12,061 nt of DNA from CAYLZN01 sp964387935 (GCA_964387935.1 CAYLZN010000165.1:1-12061); one strand, 5' to 3'; positions 1 to 7,635 are shown, counted from the stretch's first letter. The notes: generated from the letters alone by a model not told the origin. Numbers and translations are program-made.

Positions 1-788
1 CCGCGCAGCATGCTCGCCCCGGGGCCATCGCACGGCCAGCCGTAGGGCGTGCACTTCTCCGTCGGGGCGATGCGTGCGCGAGCCGATTCCGGCGGCAGGA
101 AGCGCGTGTCGGTCATGCGCAGGGGCTCGAACACCCGGGCGCGTACGAACTGCTCGAGCGGTTCACCACTCACCCGGCGCACGATGTCGCCAAGCAGGAA
201 GAAGTTGATGTCGCTGTAGATCATGCGGTCGTCCGGTCGCGCGACCGGCACCTCCTCACACGCCAGCCGCACGGCCTCGTCTGGCCCGCGCCAGTCGAAG
301 GTGAGATCGAGATCCGGGCGCAGACCCGACATGTGCGTGAGCAGGTGCCTGATGGTCAGCGCCTCCTTGCCGTACCGCGCAAACTCCGGGATGTAGGTCG
401 CGACCCGATCGGTCAGGCGCAGGCGCCCTTCCTCGATGAGCAGCATCACGGCCGAGGTCGTCGCCACGACCTTGGTGAGTGACGCGGCGTCGAACACCGT
501 ATCGATCGTCATCGGCTCGACCGCTGGCTCCACCGCCCGTCGGCCGTACACCCGCTCGAACACGACGCCGCGCGCATCGCCCACGACGACGACGGCACCA
601 GGGGCTTCTCCGGCGGCAGTGGCCCGTTCGACGACGGCGTCGATCCGCGCGAGCCGGGCCTGGTCGAACCGTGGCGCCGGTGGCGTCGTGCCGGCAGCCG
701 TCTCGCCGGCGACCATGGCCAGGATCAGCGCAACGGCCAATCCAGCCGGCCTGGTTCGGAGGGTCGCAGGAAGGAGTGGGAACCTCAT
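1..788 (-). CDS. Serine hydrolase, beta-lactamase / class C PBP family (3' end outside window)
   Basis: Only the N-terminal 262 residues are inside the window. The protein begins with a basic segment and hydrophobic stretch (about residues 12-32), so it is probably exported to the periplasm. The nucleophile motif S-x-x-K is S103-L-T-K106, and the second motif is Y191-S-D193, followed by INFFLLG. Both fit the S12 / beta-lactamase fold; the third K/H-x-G motif would lie beyond the left edge. The run GWPCDGPGASMLRG near the break resembles the region before the 'VHDP.A..MGG.AGHAGLFS' block of YfeW/PBP4B-like hydrolases (from memory of the family). The substrate could be a peptidoglycan peptide, a beta-lactam or an ester; the sequence does not decide. 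The ATG at 788 has a GAGGTG Shine-Dalgarno 5 nt upstream. The gene is divergent from the TPR gene at 846, with 57 bp between start codons. Confidence 0.9.
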   Translation of the reverse strand, partial: MRFPLLPATLRTRPAGLAVALILAMVAGETAAGTTPPAPRFDQARLARIDAVVERATAAGEAPGAVVVVGDARGVVFERVYGRRAVEPAVEPMTIDTVFDAASLTKVVATTSAVMLLIEEGRLRLTDRVATYIPEFARYGKEALTIRHLLTHMSGLRPDLDLTFDWRGPDEAVRLACEEVPVARPDDRMIYSDINFFLLGDIVRRVSGEPLEQFVRARVFEPLRMTDTRFLPPESARARIAPTEKCTPYGWPCDGPGASMLR

Positions 789-809
789 GATCGCACCTCG
801 GTGGCCTGG

Positions 810-817
810 ATTATACT
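810..817. promoter_or_regulatory. Overlapping divergent -10 elements (ATTATACT)
   Basis: On the minus strand, bases 815-810 read TATAAT, a perfect sigma70-type -10. It would start transcription near 803, just before the GAGGTG Shine-Dalgarno of the serine hydrolase. On the plus strand, bases 812-817 read TATACT, which would start transcription near 824, before the ATG at 846. The two hexamers share the central TATA. I see no good -35 on either side. Motif and position are seen; function is inferred. Confidence 0.5.
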
Positions 818-845
818 GACAGGACTTCCACTGCTGAGACCTGTG

Positions 846-1790
846 ATGAGTCTGCGTCTGGTTCGCGTGTGTGGCGTCGTGTCAGTCGTGCTGGCCTCGA
901 TCGTCGCCTCACCGATGTCGGCCCTTGGCCAGGCCGGGCGTCTTTCCGGTCGCGTCAAGGACGCGCGGACAGGCGATGCGATCAAGGGCGCGACCATCGT
1001 GGCCGAGAGCACCAGTTCGGTACCGGGCTCGTTCACGTCCGTGTCCGACGAGAAGGGTCGATTCTCGATGCTCGGCCTGAGGGGCGGCATCTGGCTCCTC
1101 ACCGTCACGGCCCCGGGCTACTTCCCGCTGCAGGGCGCGACGCGAGTCGCCTCGTTCGGGTCTGGGCCGTCGGTCGATCTCACGCTCACCAAGGCCCCGA
1201 CGGCGGCGGTGAGCCCGCTGGCGACGGTAGACGTCCAGGCGCTTCAACAGGATCTCGTCGCCGCTGACACGCTGATGAGCCGCGGGCAGTACGACGACGC
1301 CATCGCGGCGTATGAGGCCATCCTGGTCAAGGTCCCGGCGCTGACCTCGGTGAACATCGAGATCGGCAGGGCCTATCGCGCGAAACGCGACTTTGGCCGT
1401 GCGGCGGACGCCTACCATCGAGCCCTCGAGGAGGACCCCGCCAACGAGACCGCGCAGGTCATGCTCGGCCAGACGCAGTTCGATCTGGGCGATGCCAGCG
1501 CCGGCGAGCAGACCCTGCGGACGGCCGCCGAGCGCCCTGGCGCGGGTGCCCTGGCGTTCAACGCCATGGGTGCCCTGATGCGCGATCGTCGCGAGCCGGT
1601 CGAAGCGGCGCGCTGGTTCGACAAGGCCGTCAAGGCCGAGCCCACCTGGTCGGCGCCGCTGCTCGCACTGGGGCAGATCGCGCTCGAACGGGGAGACGCG
1701 GCGACGGCCAGCTCGCTGCTCGAGCGGGTGGTCGCGCTCGATGGCGACGGTCCAGATGCCGCCCGGGCGAAGGAACTGCTCAAGCGTTAG
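846..1790 (+). CDS. Secreted carboxypeptidase-regulatory-like / TPR protein
   Basis: 314 residues. Residues 1-30 form a signal peptide (basic start, hydrophobic core, cleavage likely after SALGQA). Residues 31-115 are a beta-sandwich carboxypeptidase-regulatory-like domain: GRLSGRVKDARTGDAIKGA, then DEKGRFSMLGLRGGIWLLTV and APGYF. Residues 130-310 carry about five TPRs, for example SRGQYDDAIAAYEAILVKVP, RDFGRAADAYHRALEEDPAN and PVEAARWFDKAVKAEPTW. No catalytic motif is visible, so a periplasmic binding or scaffold role is the most that can be inferred. An in-frame GTG at 801 is rejected because the probable -10 (812-817) lies after it; the ATG at 846 begins a proper signal peptide, although no strong Shine-Dalgarno precedes it. 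The gene is divergent from the serine hydrolase and convergent with the cytochrome gene. Confidence 0.85.
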   Translation: MSLRLVRVCGVVSVVLASIVASPMSALGQAGRLSGRVKDARTGDAIKGATIVAESTSSVPGSFTSVSDEKGRFSMLGLRGGIWLLTVTAPGYFPLQGATRVASFGSGPSVDLTLTKAPTAAVSPLATVDVQALQQDLVAADTLMSRGQYDDAIAAYEAILVKVPALTSVNIEIGRAYRAKRDFGRAADAYHRALEEDPANETAQVMLGQTQFDLGDASAGEQTLRTAAERPGAGALAFNAMGALMRDRREPVEAARWFDKAVKAEPTWSAPLLALGQIALERGDAATASSLLERVVALDGDGPDAARAKELLKR

Positions 1791-1802
1791 TGCAGGAATT
1801 CT

Positions 1803-1837
1803 GGCCCGGGGCCCGGGGCCCGGGGCCCGGGGCCCAG
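1803..1837. repeat. GC-only 7-bp tandem repeat between convergent genes
   Basis: Five consecutive copies of GGCCCGG (the last is GGCCCAG) fill most of the 50-bp gap between the convergent TPR and cytochrome genes. The unit is nearly self-complementary and the block is bounded by CTGG and CCAG, so either strand's RNA could fold into a strong hairpin. It may slow or end transcription from both sides, but there is no T-run, so calling it an intrinsic terminator would go too far. Copy number may vary between strains. Confidence 0.8.
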
Positions 1838-1840
1838 GAC

Positions 1841-4123
1841 TCATGGCCTCGGGCGCGACCTTCGCTTCCTCGCTTCCTCGATCAGCCTGTCGATGTTCGG
1901 CCAGGACGGCGCCTTGGCCCGCACCCGTTCCCACTCGCGGATGGCTTCGCCGTACTGACCCTCGCGGGCGGCCAGCACGCCGAGGTAGACGCGAGACTGG
2001 AGCTGGTCCGGCCGGAGGCTCAGGGCGTTCGACAGGGCGGTTCGGGCTTCGGCGGTCAGCCCACGCTCCATCTGGAGCCAACCGAGCGCGAGGTGATCGC
2101 CGGCCATGTCGCCGAAGCTCGACAGGCTCTGCGCGTACTCGTCCTGTGCCCGGGCCAGAGCCGCGCCTGCCGGCCCCGGCAGTTGCGCGAAGCCAAGGTG
2201 CAGCAGCGCCTCGGCCGCCGCGATGCGCACGGCGCGGGCGGGATCGACGAGGCGGGACGACAGCGCGGTCAGCGCGCGCCGTTCCCCGAGGAACCCGAGA
2301 GCGCGTACGGCATGGGCGCGCACCATCGCCTCGGGATCGGCGGCCCCGCCAATCAGCGCGTTGACGAGAGTCGGTATCACGGCGGGCGCGGGGGACGCGG
2401 ACCCTGCTGAGACCGGTGACGATCCGGTGCGACCGGCGGCCGGGAGTGACGCCGATTCCGAGGCGTTCTCGAACGAGGTCTGGCTTTGCGACTGGCGTCC
2501 GGCGCCAGCGGGATTGCCCCCATGCACCTTCAGAATCACCTGCGTCAGGAACTCACCCGCGCTCGCGCGAGCCACCGGGTCCCAGCGGCGATCGACGAGG
2601 ATCGACGCAAGCGCAGGCAGCGCCGCCGAATCGCCGACCGCGGCCGAGTTGAACGCCTCGGCACGCACCACATCGCGCACACGGCGCGCACGGTCGCCTT
2701 CCCCGTACCAGCGGTCCATCTGGGCCGAGGCCCATTCGGGCGCCTTGTCGTCGTGGCACTCGTTGCAGGCGTTGGGCACTCCGAGCCGCGACGTCAGTTC
2801 CGGCACGGGCGGACGGAACGTGTGGTCGCGCCGTCGCATCAGCAGCCGCCAGTTGACCGTGGACATGTGGCAGTTCACGCAGCGGCTGCCCGGTGAGTCA
2901 GCGCGGTGAAAGGTGTGGCCCGGGCTGGTGGCCTCGTGGCACTGCGTGCACAGCGCGTCGCTCTGCGCGATCGGGACCTTGAGCGCCGACTCGTTCTTCG
3001 ACCCGTGCGCGACATGACAGCTCACACAGGTGGCGTCGCCGCGCAGGAAACACCCGCTCTGCATCAGCGCCTGCGGCCGGTTGAAACGGCTGGGACGTCC
3101 GTCTGCCCAGAAGTCGCCCTGCGGGTCGTCCTGCGGCACCGGCTGCGAGACGAGAAACGGCAGGGCGAAGTCTTCGTAGCGCGCGCCTGGCACGAACCCG
3201 GTGAACAGATTGTTCTTGTTGCCGTGGCAGTAGGCGCACGTGTCGAACACCTGCCGTCGGTCCGCCGTGCGGGCCGCGAAGATCTTCAGCGCGCGGCTCA
3301 ACAGGTGATTCGAGCGGCGGCGGTCGTAGACCGGCGTGGAGGCCGGATCCCTCTCCCACGCGACCATGAGGTCGACGTGCGCCTTTCCCGGTCCGTGGCA
3401 GGCCTCACACGCGACCCCCATCTCGGTCCACGTCGTGGCATACGTGTTCGACTCGAGATCGAAGTTCTTGGCGAGGTTGGTCGCGTGGCAGTTGAAGCAG
3501 GTGACGTTCCAGAGCTGCCGGAGGTCCTCCTCGGTGTCCGGGACCGGTGTGATCTCCTTCCAGTCGAACCAGCGCTGCTGCTCGCGGTGCCAGAAGGCCG
3601 GCAGCACGTAGATGCGCCCGTCCGGGAGCTTCGACAGATATCCTTGGGCCCGGCGGGCCCCGAGGGTGTAATGCACCTCGAAGCGCTCGGGCGGGCGGGC
3701 GCCGTGCGCCACCGACATGAAGAAGCGTCCGTCGCGCACCTCCATGCGGTAACGCCGGCCGTGCTGCTCGAACCGGGTCCCACGCGAGAAGTCGCCAAGG
3801 ACGCGCGACTCCGCCACCTCCCGCGTCATCTGCAGATGGAAGGCGTCGTTCCACTGGCGGTAGGCCTCCTCATGGCAGCGCTCACACGCCGGCGACCCGA
3901 CGTAACTGCGCGCGTCGGCCTGGCCGAGCCACCAGACGGGCTCGGCGCTGCGATCGGCCGGACGTTGAGGCACCGCCGCCGGACCTGGCTGCGGGGCTGA
4001 AGTGACGGAGACCGCCTGCGGCTGGTCATGTGCGACGAGGACCCCGAGGCTCACCGACGCGCAGAGGACTCCCACCAGCGCTGCCGCGCCCGGGCCGCCG
4101 GTCGCCCGTTGTGCGTGCCCCAT
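1841..4123 (-). CDS. Secreted octaheme c-type cytochrome with C-terminal HEAT and TPR repeats
   Basis: 760 residues. Residues 1-32 form a signal peptide or N-terminal anchor, followed by an Ala/Pro linker to about 65. Eight CXXCH heme-attachment motifs begin at C80, C209, C239, C296, C366, C392, C415 and C453. C366-C396 has the doubled-CXXCH spacing (CVSCHVAHGS...CTQCH), and the N-terminal part resembles the cytochrome c554 group. Residues 495-645 are HEAT-like repeats, split by a low-complexity Ser/Ala/Gly/Pro stretch (about 535-580). Residues 660-745 hold TPRs, ending in a basic tail. The likely role is periplasmic electron transfer or a multiheme oxidoreductase held in a complex by its repeats; the substrate is not evident. 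The ATG at 4123 has AAGGGA upstream. The cupin gene ends 73 bp upstream on the same strand, so cotranscription is possible. That gap can fold into a hairpin (4136-4159). All eight heme motifs are intact. Confidence 0.92.
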   Translation of the reverse strand: MGHAQRATGGPGAAALVGVLCASVSLGVLVAHDQPQAVSVTSAPQPGPAAVPQRPADRSAEPVWWLGQADARSYVGSPACERCHEEAYRQWNDAFHLQMTREVAESRVLGDFSRGTRFEQHGRRYRMEVRDGRFFMSVAHGARPPERFEVHYTLGARRAQGYLSKLPDGRIYVLPAFWHREQQRWFDWKEITPVPDTEEDLRQLWNVTCFNCHATNLAKNFDLESNTYATTWTEMGVACEACHGPGKAHVDLMVAWERDPASTPVYDRRRSNHLLSRALKIFAARTADRRQVFDTCAYCHGNKNNLFTGFVPGARYEDFALPFLVSQPVPQDDPQGDFWADGRPSRFNRPQALMQSGCFLRGDATCVSCHVAHGSKNESALKVPIAQSDALCTQCHEATSPGHTFHRADSPGSRCVNCHMSTVNWRLLMRRRDHTFRPPVPELTSRLGVPNACNECHDDKAPEWASAQMDRWYGEGDRARRVRDVVRAEAFNSAAVGDSAALPALASILVDRRWDPVARASAGEFLTQVILKVHGGNPAGAGRQSQSQTSFENASESASLPAAGRTGSSPVSAGSASPAPAVIPTLVNALIGGAADPEAMVRAHAVRALGFLGERRALTALSSRLVDPARAVRIAAAEALLHLGFAQLPGPAGAALARAQDEYAQSLSSFGDMAGDHLALGWLQMERGLTAEARTALSNALSLRPDQLQSRVYLGVLAAREGQYGEAIREWERVRAKAPSWPNIDRLIEEARKRRSRPRP

Positions 4124-4196
4124 GAGATCCCTTATCGCGCGGCCTGCAAGGCCACGCGCTCCGAAAGGCCCGCGTGTCGCGCAGGTCTCCGTGCCC

Positions 4197-4559
4197 TCAT
4201 GCGTCCCGGTGCACCGTGTCTGGTGCGAACGCGGGCAGGCAAATCGCGACGTACTCTGCGCCCTCCGGTGCCGGGGTGCTGTACTGCACCCACTCCCCCC
4301 TGGGCACGATCACGGCCTGCCCGGCGCTGACGTCCCGGAACCCCGTACGTGAGGTCACGCGCAGCCGGCCACGCAGCACGACCGTGTACTCGTCGAACTC
4401 CGGGGTCTGGCCCGGTTCGACCCAGCCCGGGGGGCTCTGCATGCGCGCAACGCTCACGCTCGCGGTGTCCGAGTTCACGCGCCCCACGAACTCGTCGATG
4501 AGCTTGGGCTTGTTGCCAGCCGCGGCGATTCGGGTCGGCGTGTCGATGAAGGTGGGCAT
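4197..4559 (-). CDS. Small single-domain cupin, metal ligands apparently absent
   Basis: 120 residues, one cupin domain. Motif 1 corresponds to about residues 45-66 (GWVEPGQTPEFDEYTVVLRG) and motif 2 to 80-96 (GQAVIVPRGEWVQYSTP). The fold signature is clear: Gly-rich turns, P86-R-G88, and alternating beta strands. The usual H-x-H of motif 1 is replaced by Q-T-P-E, and the motif 2 His is replaced by a non-His residue. A metal-dependent enzyme is therefore unlikely; ligand binding or a structural role is more plausible. It resembles EutQ-like or ethanolamine-utilisation-type small cupins, but there are no eut genes nearby. The ATG at 4559 has no Shine-Dalgarno: its expected place is occupied by the CAGTTGC heptamer repeat. 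The next gene on this strand is the cytochrome, 73 bp downstream. The function is unknown. Confidence 0.82.
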   Translation of the reverse strand: MPTFIDTPTRIAAAGNKPKLIDEFVGRVNSDTASVSVARMQSPPGWVEPGQTPEFDEYTVVLRGRLRVTSRTGFRDVSAGQAVIVPRGEWVQYSTPAPEGAEYVAICLPAFAPDTVHRDA

Positions 4560-4564
4560 GGATT

Positions 4565-4602
4565 CAGTTTTCAGTTGCCAGTTGCCAGTTGCTGCCAGTT
4601 GC
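4565..4602. repeat. CAGTTGC heptamer short tandem repeat
   Basis: The plus strand reads CAGTTTT, CAGTTGC, CAGTTGC, CAGTTGC, an extra TGC, then CAGTTGC. The array begins 5 bp upstream of the cupin start codon, so in the cupin mRNA it forms the end of the 5' leader (repeated GCAACTG). Similar CAGTTGCCAGTTGC-type heptamers occur between genes in many unrelated bacteria (recalled, not searched). Its AT content differs from its surroundings, which suggests an inserted or expanded element. Confidence 0.8.
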
Positions 4603-4611
4603 CGGGAAACT

Positions 4612-4660
4612 CGAACGGCGCGAGCGGCGCCTCGCTGCTGAGGTGCTACTCGCGCCGTCG
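4612..4660. repeat. Imperfect inverted repeat with nested small hairpin
   Basis: The left arm 4612-4624 (CGAACGGCGCGAG) pairs with the right arm 4649-4660 (CTCGCGCCGTCG) over 12 bp with one bulged A. The 24-nt loop contains a further CCTC-N6-GAGG hairpin (4630-4633 with 4640-4643). It lies in the gap between the receptor stop and the cupin start. It could be a structured leader of the cupin mRNA or a transcription end for the receptor. There is no T-run. The pairing is seen; the role is inferred. Confidence 0.5.
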
Positions 4661-4678
4661 TGATGGCTCGGGTCTGGA

Positions 4679-4699
4679 GCGGGACATCGTGCGTCCCGC
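4679..4699 (-). terminator. Hairpin downstream of the receptor gene, possible terminator
   Basis: GCGGGAC (4679-4685) and GTCCCGC (4693-4699) form a perfect 7-bp stem with a 7-nt loop, 47 bp past the stop codon of the TonB-dependent receptor. No T-run follows on either strand, so it is only a weak candidate for a terminator or mRNA-end stabiliser. Confidence 0.3.
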
Positions 4700-4746
4700 C
4701 CCTGGATCCACGGGTCAGTTCCCGATGCCGGTTCGCGCCGACCGCC

Positions 4747-7635
4747 CTACCATTCGAACCTGGCGCCGAGTCGCATCGTGAACGGGGCGATCACGTTGGT
4801 CGGGCGCTCGAACGTCGAGCCGGTCGAGAACGAGATGATCTCCGGTGTATGGCCGTTGGTGAGGTTGAAGAAGTCGACGAACCCGCGCAGGCGCGTCCGG
4901 TCGAGCGTGAACATCTTCTCGACGCGTACGTCGATGATGTTGAAATTGTCCATGCGGCGCGTGCCGATCGGCTCCACCAGAATCGTCCCCGAGTAGAAGC
5001 AGGCGCAGCTCGCCGGGGCGTTTACGGTGAGCGTTCGCCCGTATGGCAGGCCGGACTGGTGTCGGTAGACCGGCGACAGGCGAATGCCGAACGGCGCCTC
5101 GTACGTGCCGAACGCCCGGAAGCCCCAGCCCGTGAACTCGTGTTCGCTCGTGTCGTTCGGCGCGTTCGGGAAGTACGACCCGGAAACGGTGTTGCCACCA
5201 TACGCGTTGCCGTACTCGTCGGACCAGGTGTAGCCGAAGCCGGCGCCTGCCGACCATCCGTCGGACATCCGCTTGGTCGCGGACAACTCGAACGTCTTCC
5301 AGTTGCTGCTCACGTCGACGTTCTGGAACTGCTGCACCGCCGCAGTCGCCGTGTTGAGCGCGTTGGGCAAGCCATAGTACGTGCGCGTGACGTCGTCGGC
5401 GGTACTGGCCCAGTCCGCACCGCGGTCGGCCACCGTGAACGGCACGGTGAAGTCCTCGATGCGGCGGCCAGGGAAGTAGGTGGACGTGTCGTTGGCCAGG
5501 TCCTTGTAGACGAACCCCGCCCGCACGCCCACGGTGCTGCTCAACTGCTGCTCGAAGAAGACCGTGAACTCGTTGGTGTACGGCTGCGTGATCTCGGGGT
5601 CCACCGCCACGCCTCGCGGGCCGGTCAGGTCGGACACGAGGGAGCCCTGCTCGCCGAACTGAAAAACCCGGTCGCCATTCAGATCGTTCCACGTGTAGGT
5701 GATCGTCTTCTCGTTCTGGTTCGGGTTGCCGCTGGCGGCCGCGCCCGGACCGGGGTTGTGCTTGAAGTAGCCGTAGTTGAACTTCACGACGGTCCGGCCC
5801 GTGCCTGACAGGTCGTACACGCCGCCCACGCGAGGCGCGACCGAATTCCACGTGAAGAAGGTCTGGCCTGGGAAGTCCCGATCGGGAATCGAGAAGCCCG
5901 CGACCGTGCTGGCCACCTGTTCCTGGTCGGGAATGTAGGACTCGTAACGGTCCCAGCGCAGCCCCGCGTTCACGGTCAGTCGGCCGAGCGACCATTGGTC
6001 TGTGACGAAGAAATTCTGATGTTTCAACCCGGCGATGGACAGGATCCCTGCCCTGGCGCTCTTGCTGCCGACCTCCTCGGTCGACGTGGGGAACCCGATG
6101 ATGACGCGGAAGGGCGCACCGTTGTTCAGCTGATGCCTGACGCCCGTGCCGTAGTATTTCGACACGCCGTTCCACTGCTTCTCGGTGTTGATCTCCCCGC
6201 CGAACTTGAAATTGTGGCTTCCGCCGAGCAGTTCGTCGACGAAGTAGGTCAGGGCGCCCGTGAACTGATATCGTTCGCGATCCTGCTGCCACTGATAGTC
6301 GCTGCCGGTGAAGGTACGCGCCCCGATGTCTTCGAACAGTGGCTCGGCGCCGTATCCGACGAGCGGGAAGTAGTACCCGAAGTCACCGAAACGGGTCTCC
6401 AGGTAGAGATTGTTGGTGATCGTCGAGTTCCATTCTCCCTTCCACACCCAGGAGCCCGAGTCCTGGTTGCGCGTGTATTCCGGCTTGGCGTAGGTGTAGG
6501 CGCCGCTGAAGAGCCGGTTGGGCTGCGCCTTCTGGCCCCACTGGTAGTAGCCGATCAGCTTGTTGTTCTGGGTGAGCTGATACGTGCCCTTTCCCGAGAG
6601 GTTCCACAACTGGGTGTCGAACGTCTGGTCGAACAGGAAGTTCACCTGGTCCACGGCGTTGAACTGCTTGCGGTACGACGCGTACCACCACAGGCGGTCC
6701 CGCTTGACCGGGCCACCGGCGTTGATGTTCATGTCGTAGTACTTCTTGATCTCGTTGCTGCCGGGCCGAATCGGATTGCCGTTGAACGCGGTGGACTGCA
6801 GCCACTCGTCGGGCAGGTTCGACGCCTGCAGACTGTTGTTGTACCAGTCGAAGTAGAAGCCGCCCTGGAACCGGTTGCCCCCCGACTTGCCGAGGAAGTT
6901 GCTCTGCACGCCCGGAGTCGGCGCCTCGGCGCCTTGCGCAACCGTGCCGAGGAACACCTCCTCGAACGACCCGTAGTCGAAGTAGAAGCCCGCGCCGCCG
7001 GTCCCTTCCGTCGTGTTGATGCCCTCGACGCGTACCTGGACCTGCTGGTCGCGATTGCCGAAGCCATAGGCGGTGTAGCCGGTCTGGGTGCCAGCCCGAT
7101 TACCCGCCACGTCGATCCGGCCCATGGAGACGCCCGGGGTGACCGCCAGCAGCGACCACATGTCGCGGGCATTCGGGATGCTCTTGAGGTCTTCGAGCTT
7201 GAAGTTCTGCTGGACGCGCGTCGCCGCCGTGTCGATGACCGGCGACTCGCCGCTCACCGTCACCGTCTCCTCGAGCGAGGCGACGGCCAGCTGCACGTTC
7301 ACGTTCGCCGTGAAGCCGAGACCGATCTCGATCCCTTCGCGCTTCAGGGTGTTGAACCCCGGCAGCTCGTAGGTCACCGTGTAGGTACCAGGGGGAAGCG
7401 CCGGGAACCGATAGGCCCCCTGGTCGTTGGTCACTGCCGATTGCGTGCCCATGAGCGCCGGACCGGCCACCGTCACAGAAACGCCCGGCATGACCGCATC
7501 GCTCGAATCGGTCACGCGACCCTGGATCGTGCCGGTCTGGCTCGCGCTGCCCCCCTGCGCCCACACTGGACCGCCCGTCGCCAAGACGACAGCCAGGGCT
7601 CCCCACAGAATCGCCCGACTCCTTTGCCTCGTCAT
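4747..7635 (-). CDS. TonB-dependent outer-membrane receptor with N-terminal carboxypeptidase-regulatory-like domain
   Basis: 962 residues. The signal peptide is residues 1-26 (cleavage after GGPVWA). Residues 34-118 are the carboxypeptidase-regulatory-like beta-sandwich (GTIQGRVTDSSDAVMPGVSV, DQGAYRFPALPPGTYTVTYE). The linker LEETVTVSGESPVIDT (about 121-136) leads into the plug domain (to about 260), with LKSIPNARDMWSLLAVTPGV. The rest is a beta-barrel rich in aromatic residues, ending in the outer-membrane signature ARFEW with a terminal aromatic. Such receptors take up large or scarce ligands, such as oligosaccharides, chelates or peptides, using TonB energy. No SusD-like partner is adjacent, so the ligand cannot be named. 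The ATG at 7635 is preceded by GGGGGTGG. The gene stands alone, with 187 bp to the cupin. Its length is normal for the acidobacterial type of this family. Confidence 0.93.
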   Translation of the reverse strand: MTRQRSRAILWGALAVVLATGGPVWAQGGSASQTGTIQGRVTDSSDAVMPGVSVTVAGPALMGTQSAVTNDQGAYRFPALPPGTYTVTYELPGFNTLKREGIEIGLGFTANVNVQLAVASLEETVTVSGESPVIDTAATRVQQNFKLEDLKSIPNARDMWSLLAVTPGVSMGRIDVAGNRAGTQTGYTAYGFGNRDQQVQVRVEGINTTEGTGGAGFYFDYGSFEEVFLGTVAQGAEAPTPGVQSNFLGKSGGNRFQGGFYFDWYNNSLQASNLPDEWLQSTAFNGNPIRPGSNEIKKYYDMNINAGGPVKRDRLWWYASYRKQFNAVDQVNFLFDQTFDTQLWNLSGKGTYQLTQNNKLIGYYQWGQKAQPNRLFSGAYTYAKPEYTRNQDSGSWVWKGEWNSTITNNLYLETRFGDFGYYFPLVGYGAEPLFEDIGARTFTGSDYQWQQDRERYQFTGALTYFVDELLGGSHNFKFGGEINTEKQWNGVSKYYGTGVRHQLNNGAPFRVIIGFPTSTEEVGSKSARAGILSIAGLKHQNFFVTDQWSLGRLTVNAGLRWDRYESYIPDQEQVASTVAGFSIPDRDFPGQTFFTWNSVAPRVGGVYDLSGTGRTVVKFNYGYFKHNPGPGAAASGNPNQNEKTITYTWNDLNGDRVFQFGEQGSLVSDLTGPRGVAVDPEITQPYTNEFTVFFEQQLSSTVGVRAGFVYKDLANDTSTYFPGRRIEDFTVPFTVADRGADWASTADDVTRTYYGLPNALNTATAAVQQFQNVDVSSNWKTFELSATKRMSDGWSAGAGFGYTWSDEYGNAYGGNTVSGSYFPNAPNDTSEHEFTGWGFRAFGTYEAPFGIRLSPVYRHQSGLPYGRTLTVNAPASCACFYSGTILVEPIGTRRMDNFNIIDVRVEKMFTLDRTRLRGFVDFFNLTNGHTPEIISFSTGSTFERPTNVIAPFTMRLGARFEW

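Noticed and set aside
801..845. Upstream GTG start for the TPR protein
   Set aside because: It would lie before the probable -10 at 812-817 and would spoil the signal peptide that begins at the ATG at 846.
909..2081. 390-residue minus-strand open frame opposite the TPR gene
   Set aside because: Arg/Pro/Gly-rich translation without domains, overlapping two well-supported genes; a GC-rich shadow frame.
2906..4000. 364-residue plus-strand open frame opposite the cytochrome
   Set aside because: The minus-strand frame has eight heme motifs and a signal peptide; the opposite frame shows only repetitive Val/Arg/Ala composition.
4565..4602. CRISPR array
   Set aside because: 7-bp units without spacers; a simple tandem repeat, and no cas genes are present.
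4715..6292. 525-residue minus-strand frame overlapping the receptor in another phase
   Set aside because: Arg/His-rich shadow translation of the receptor gene.
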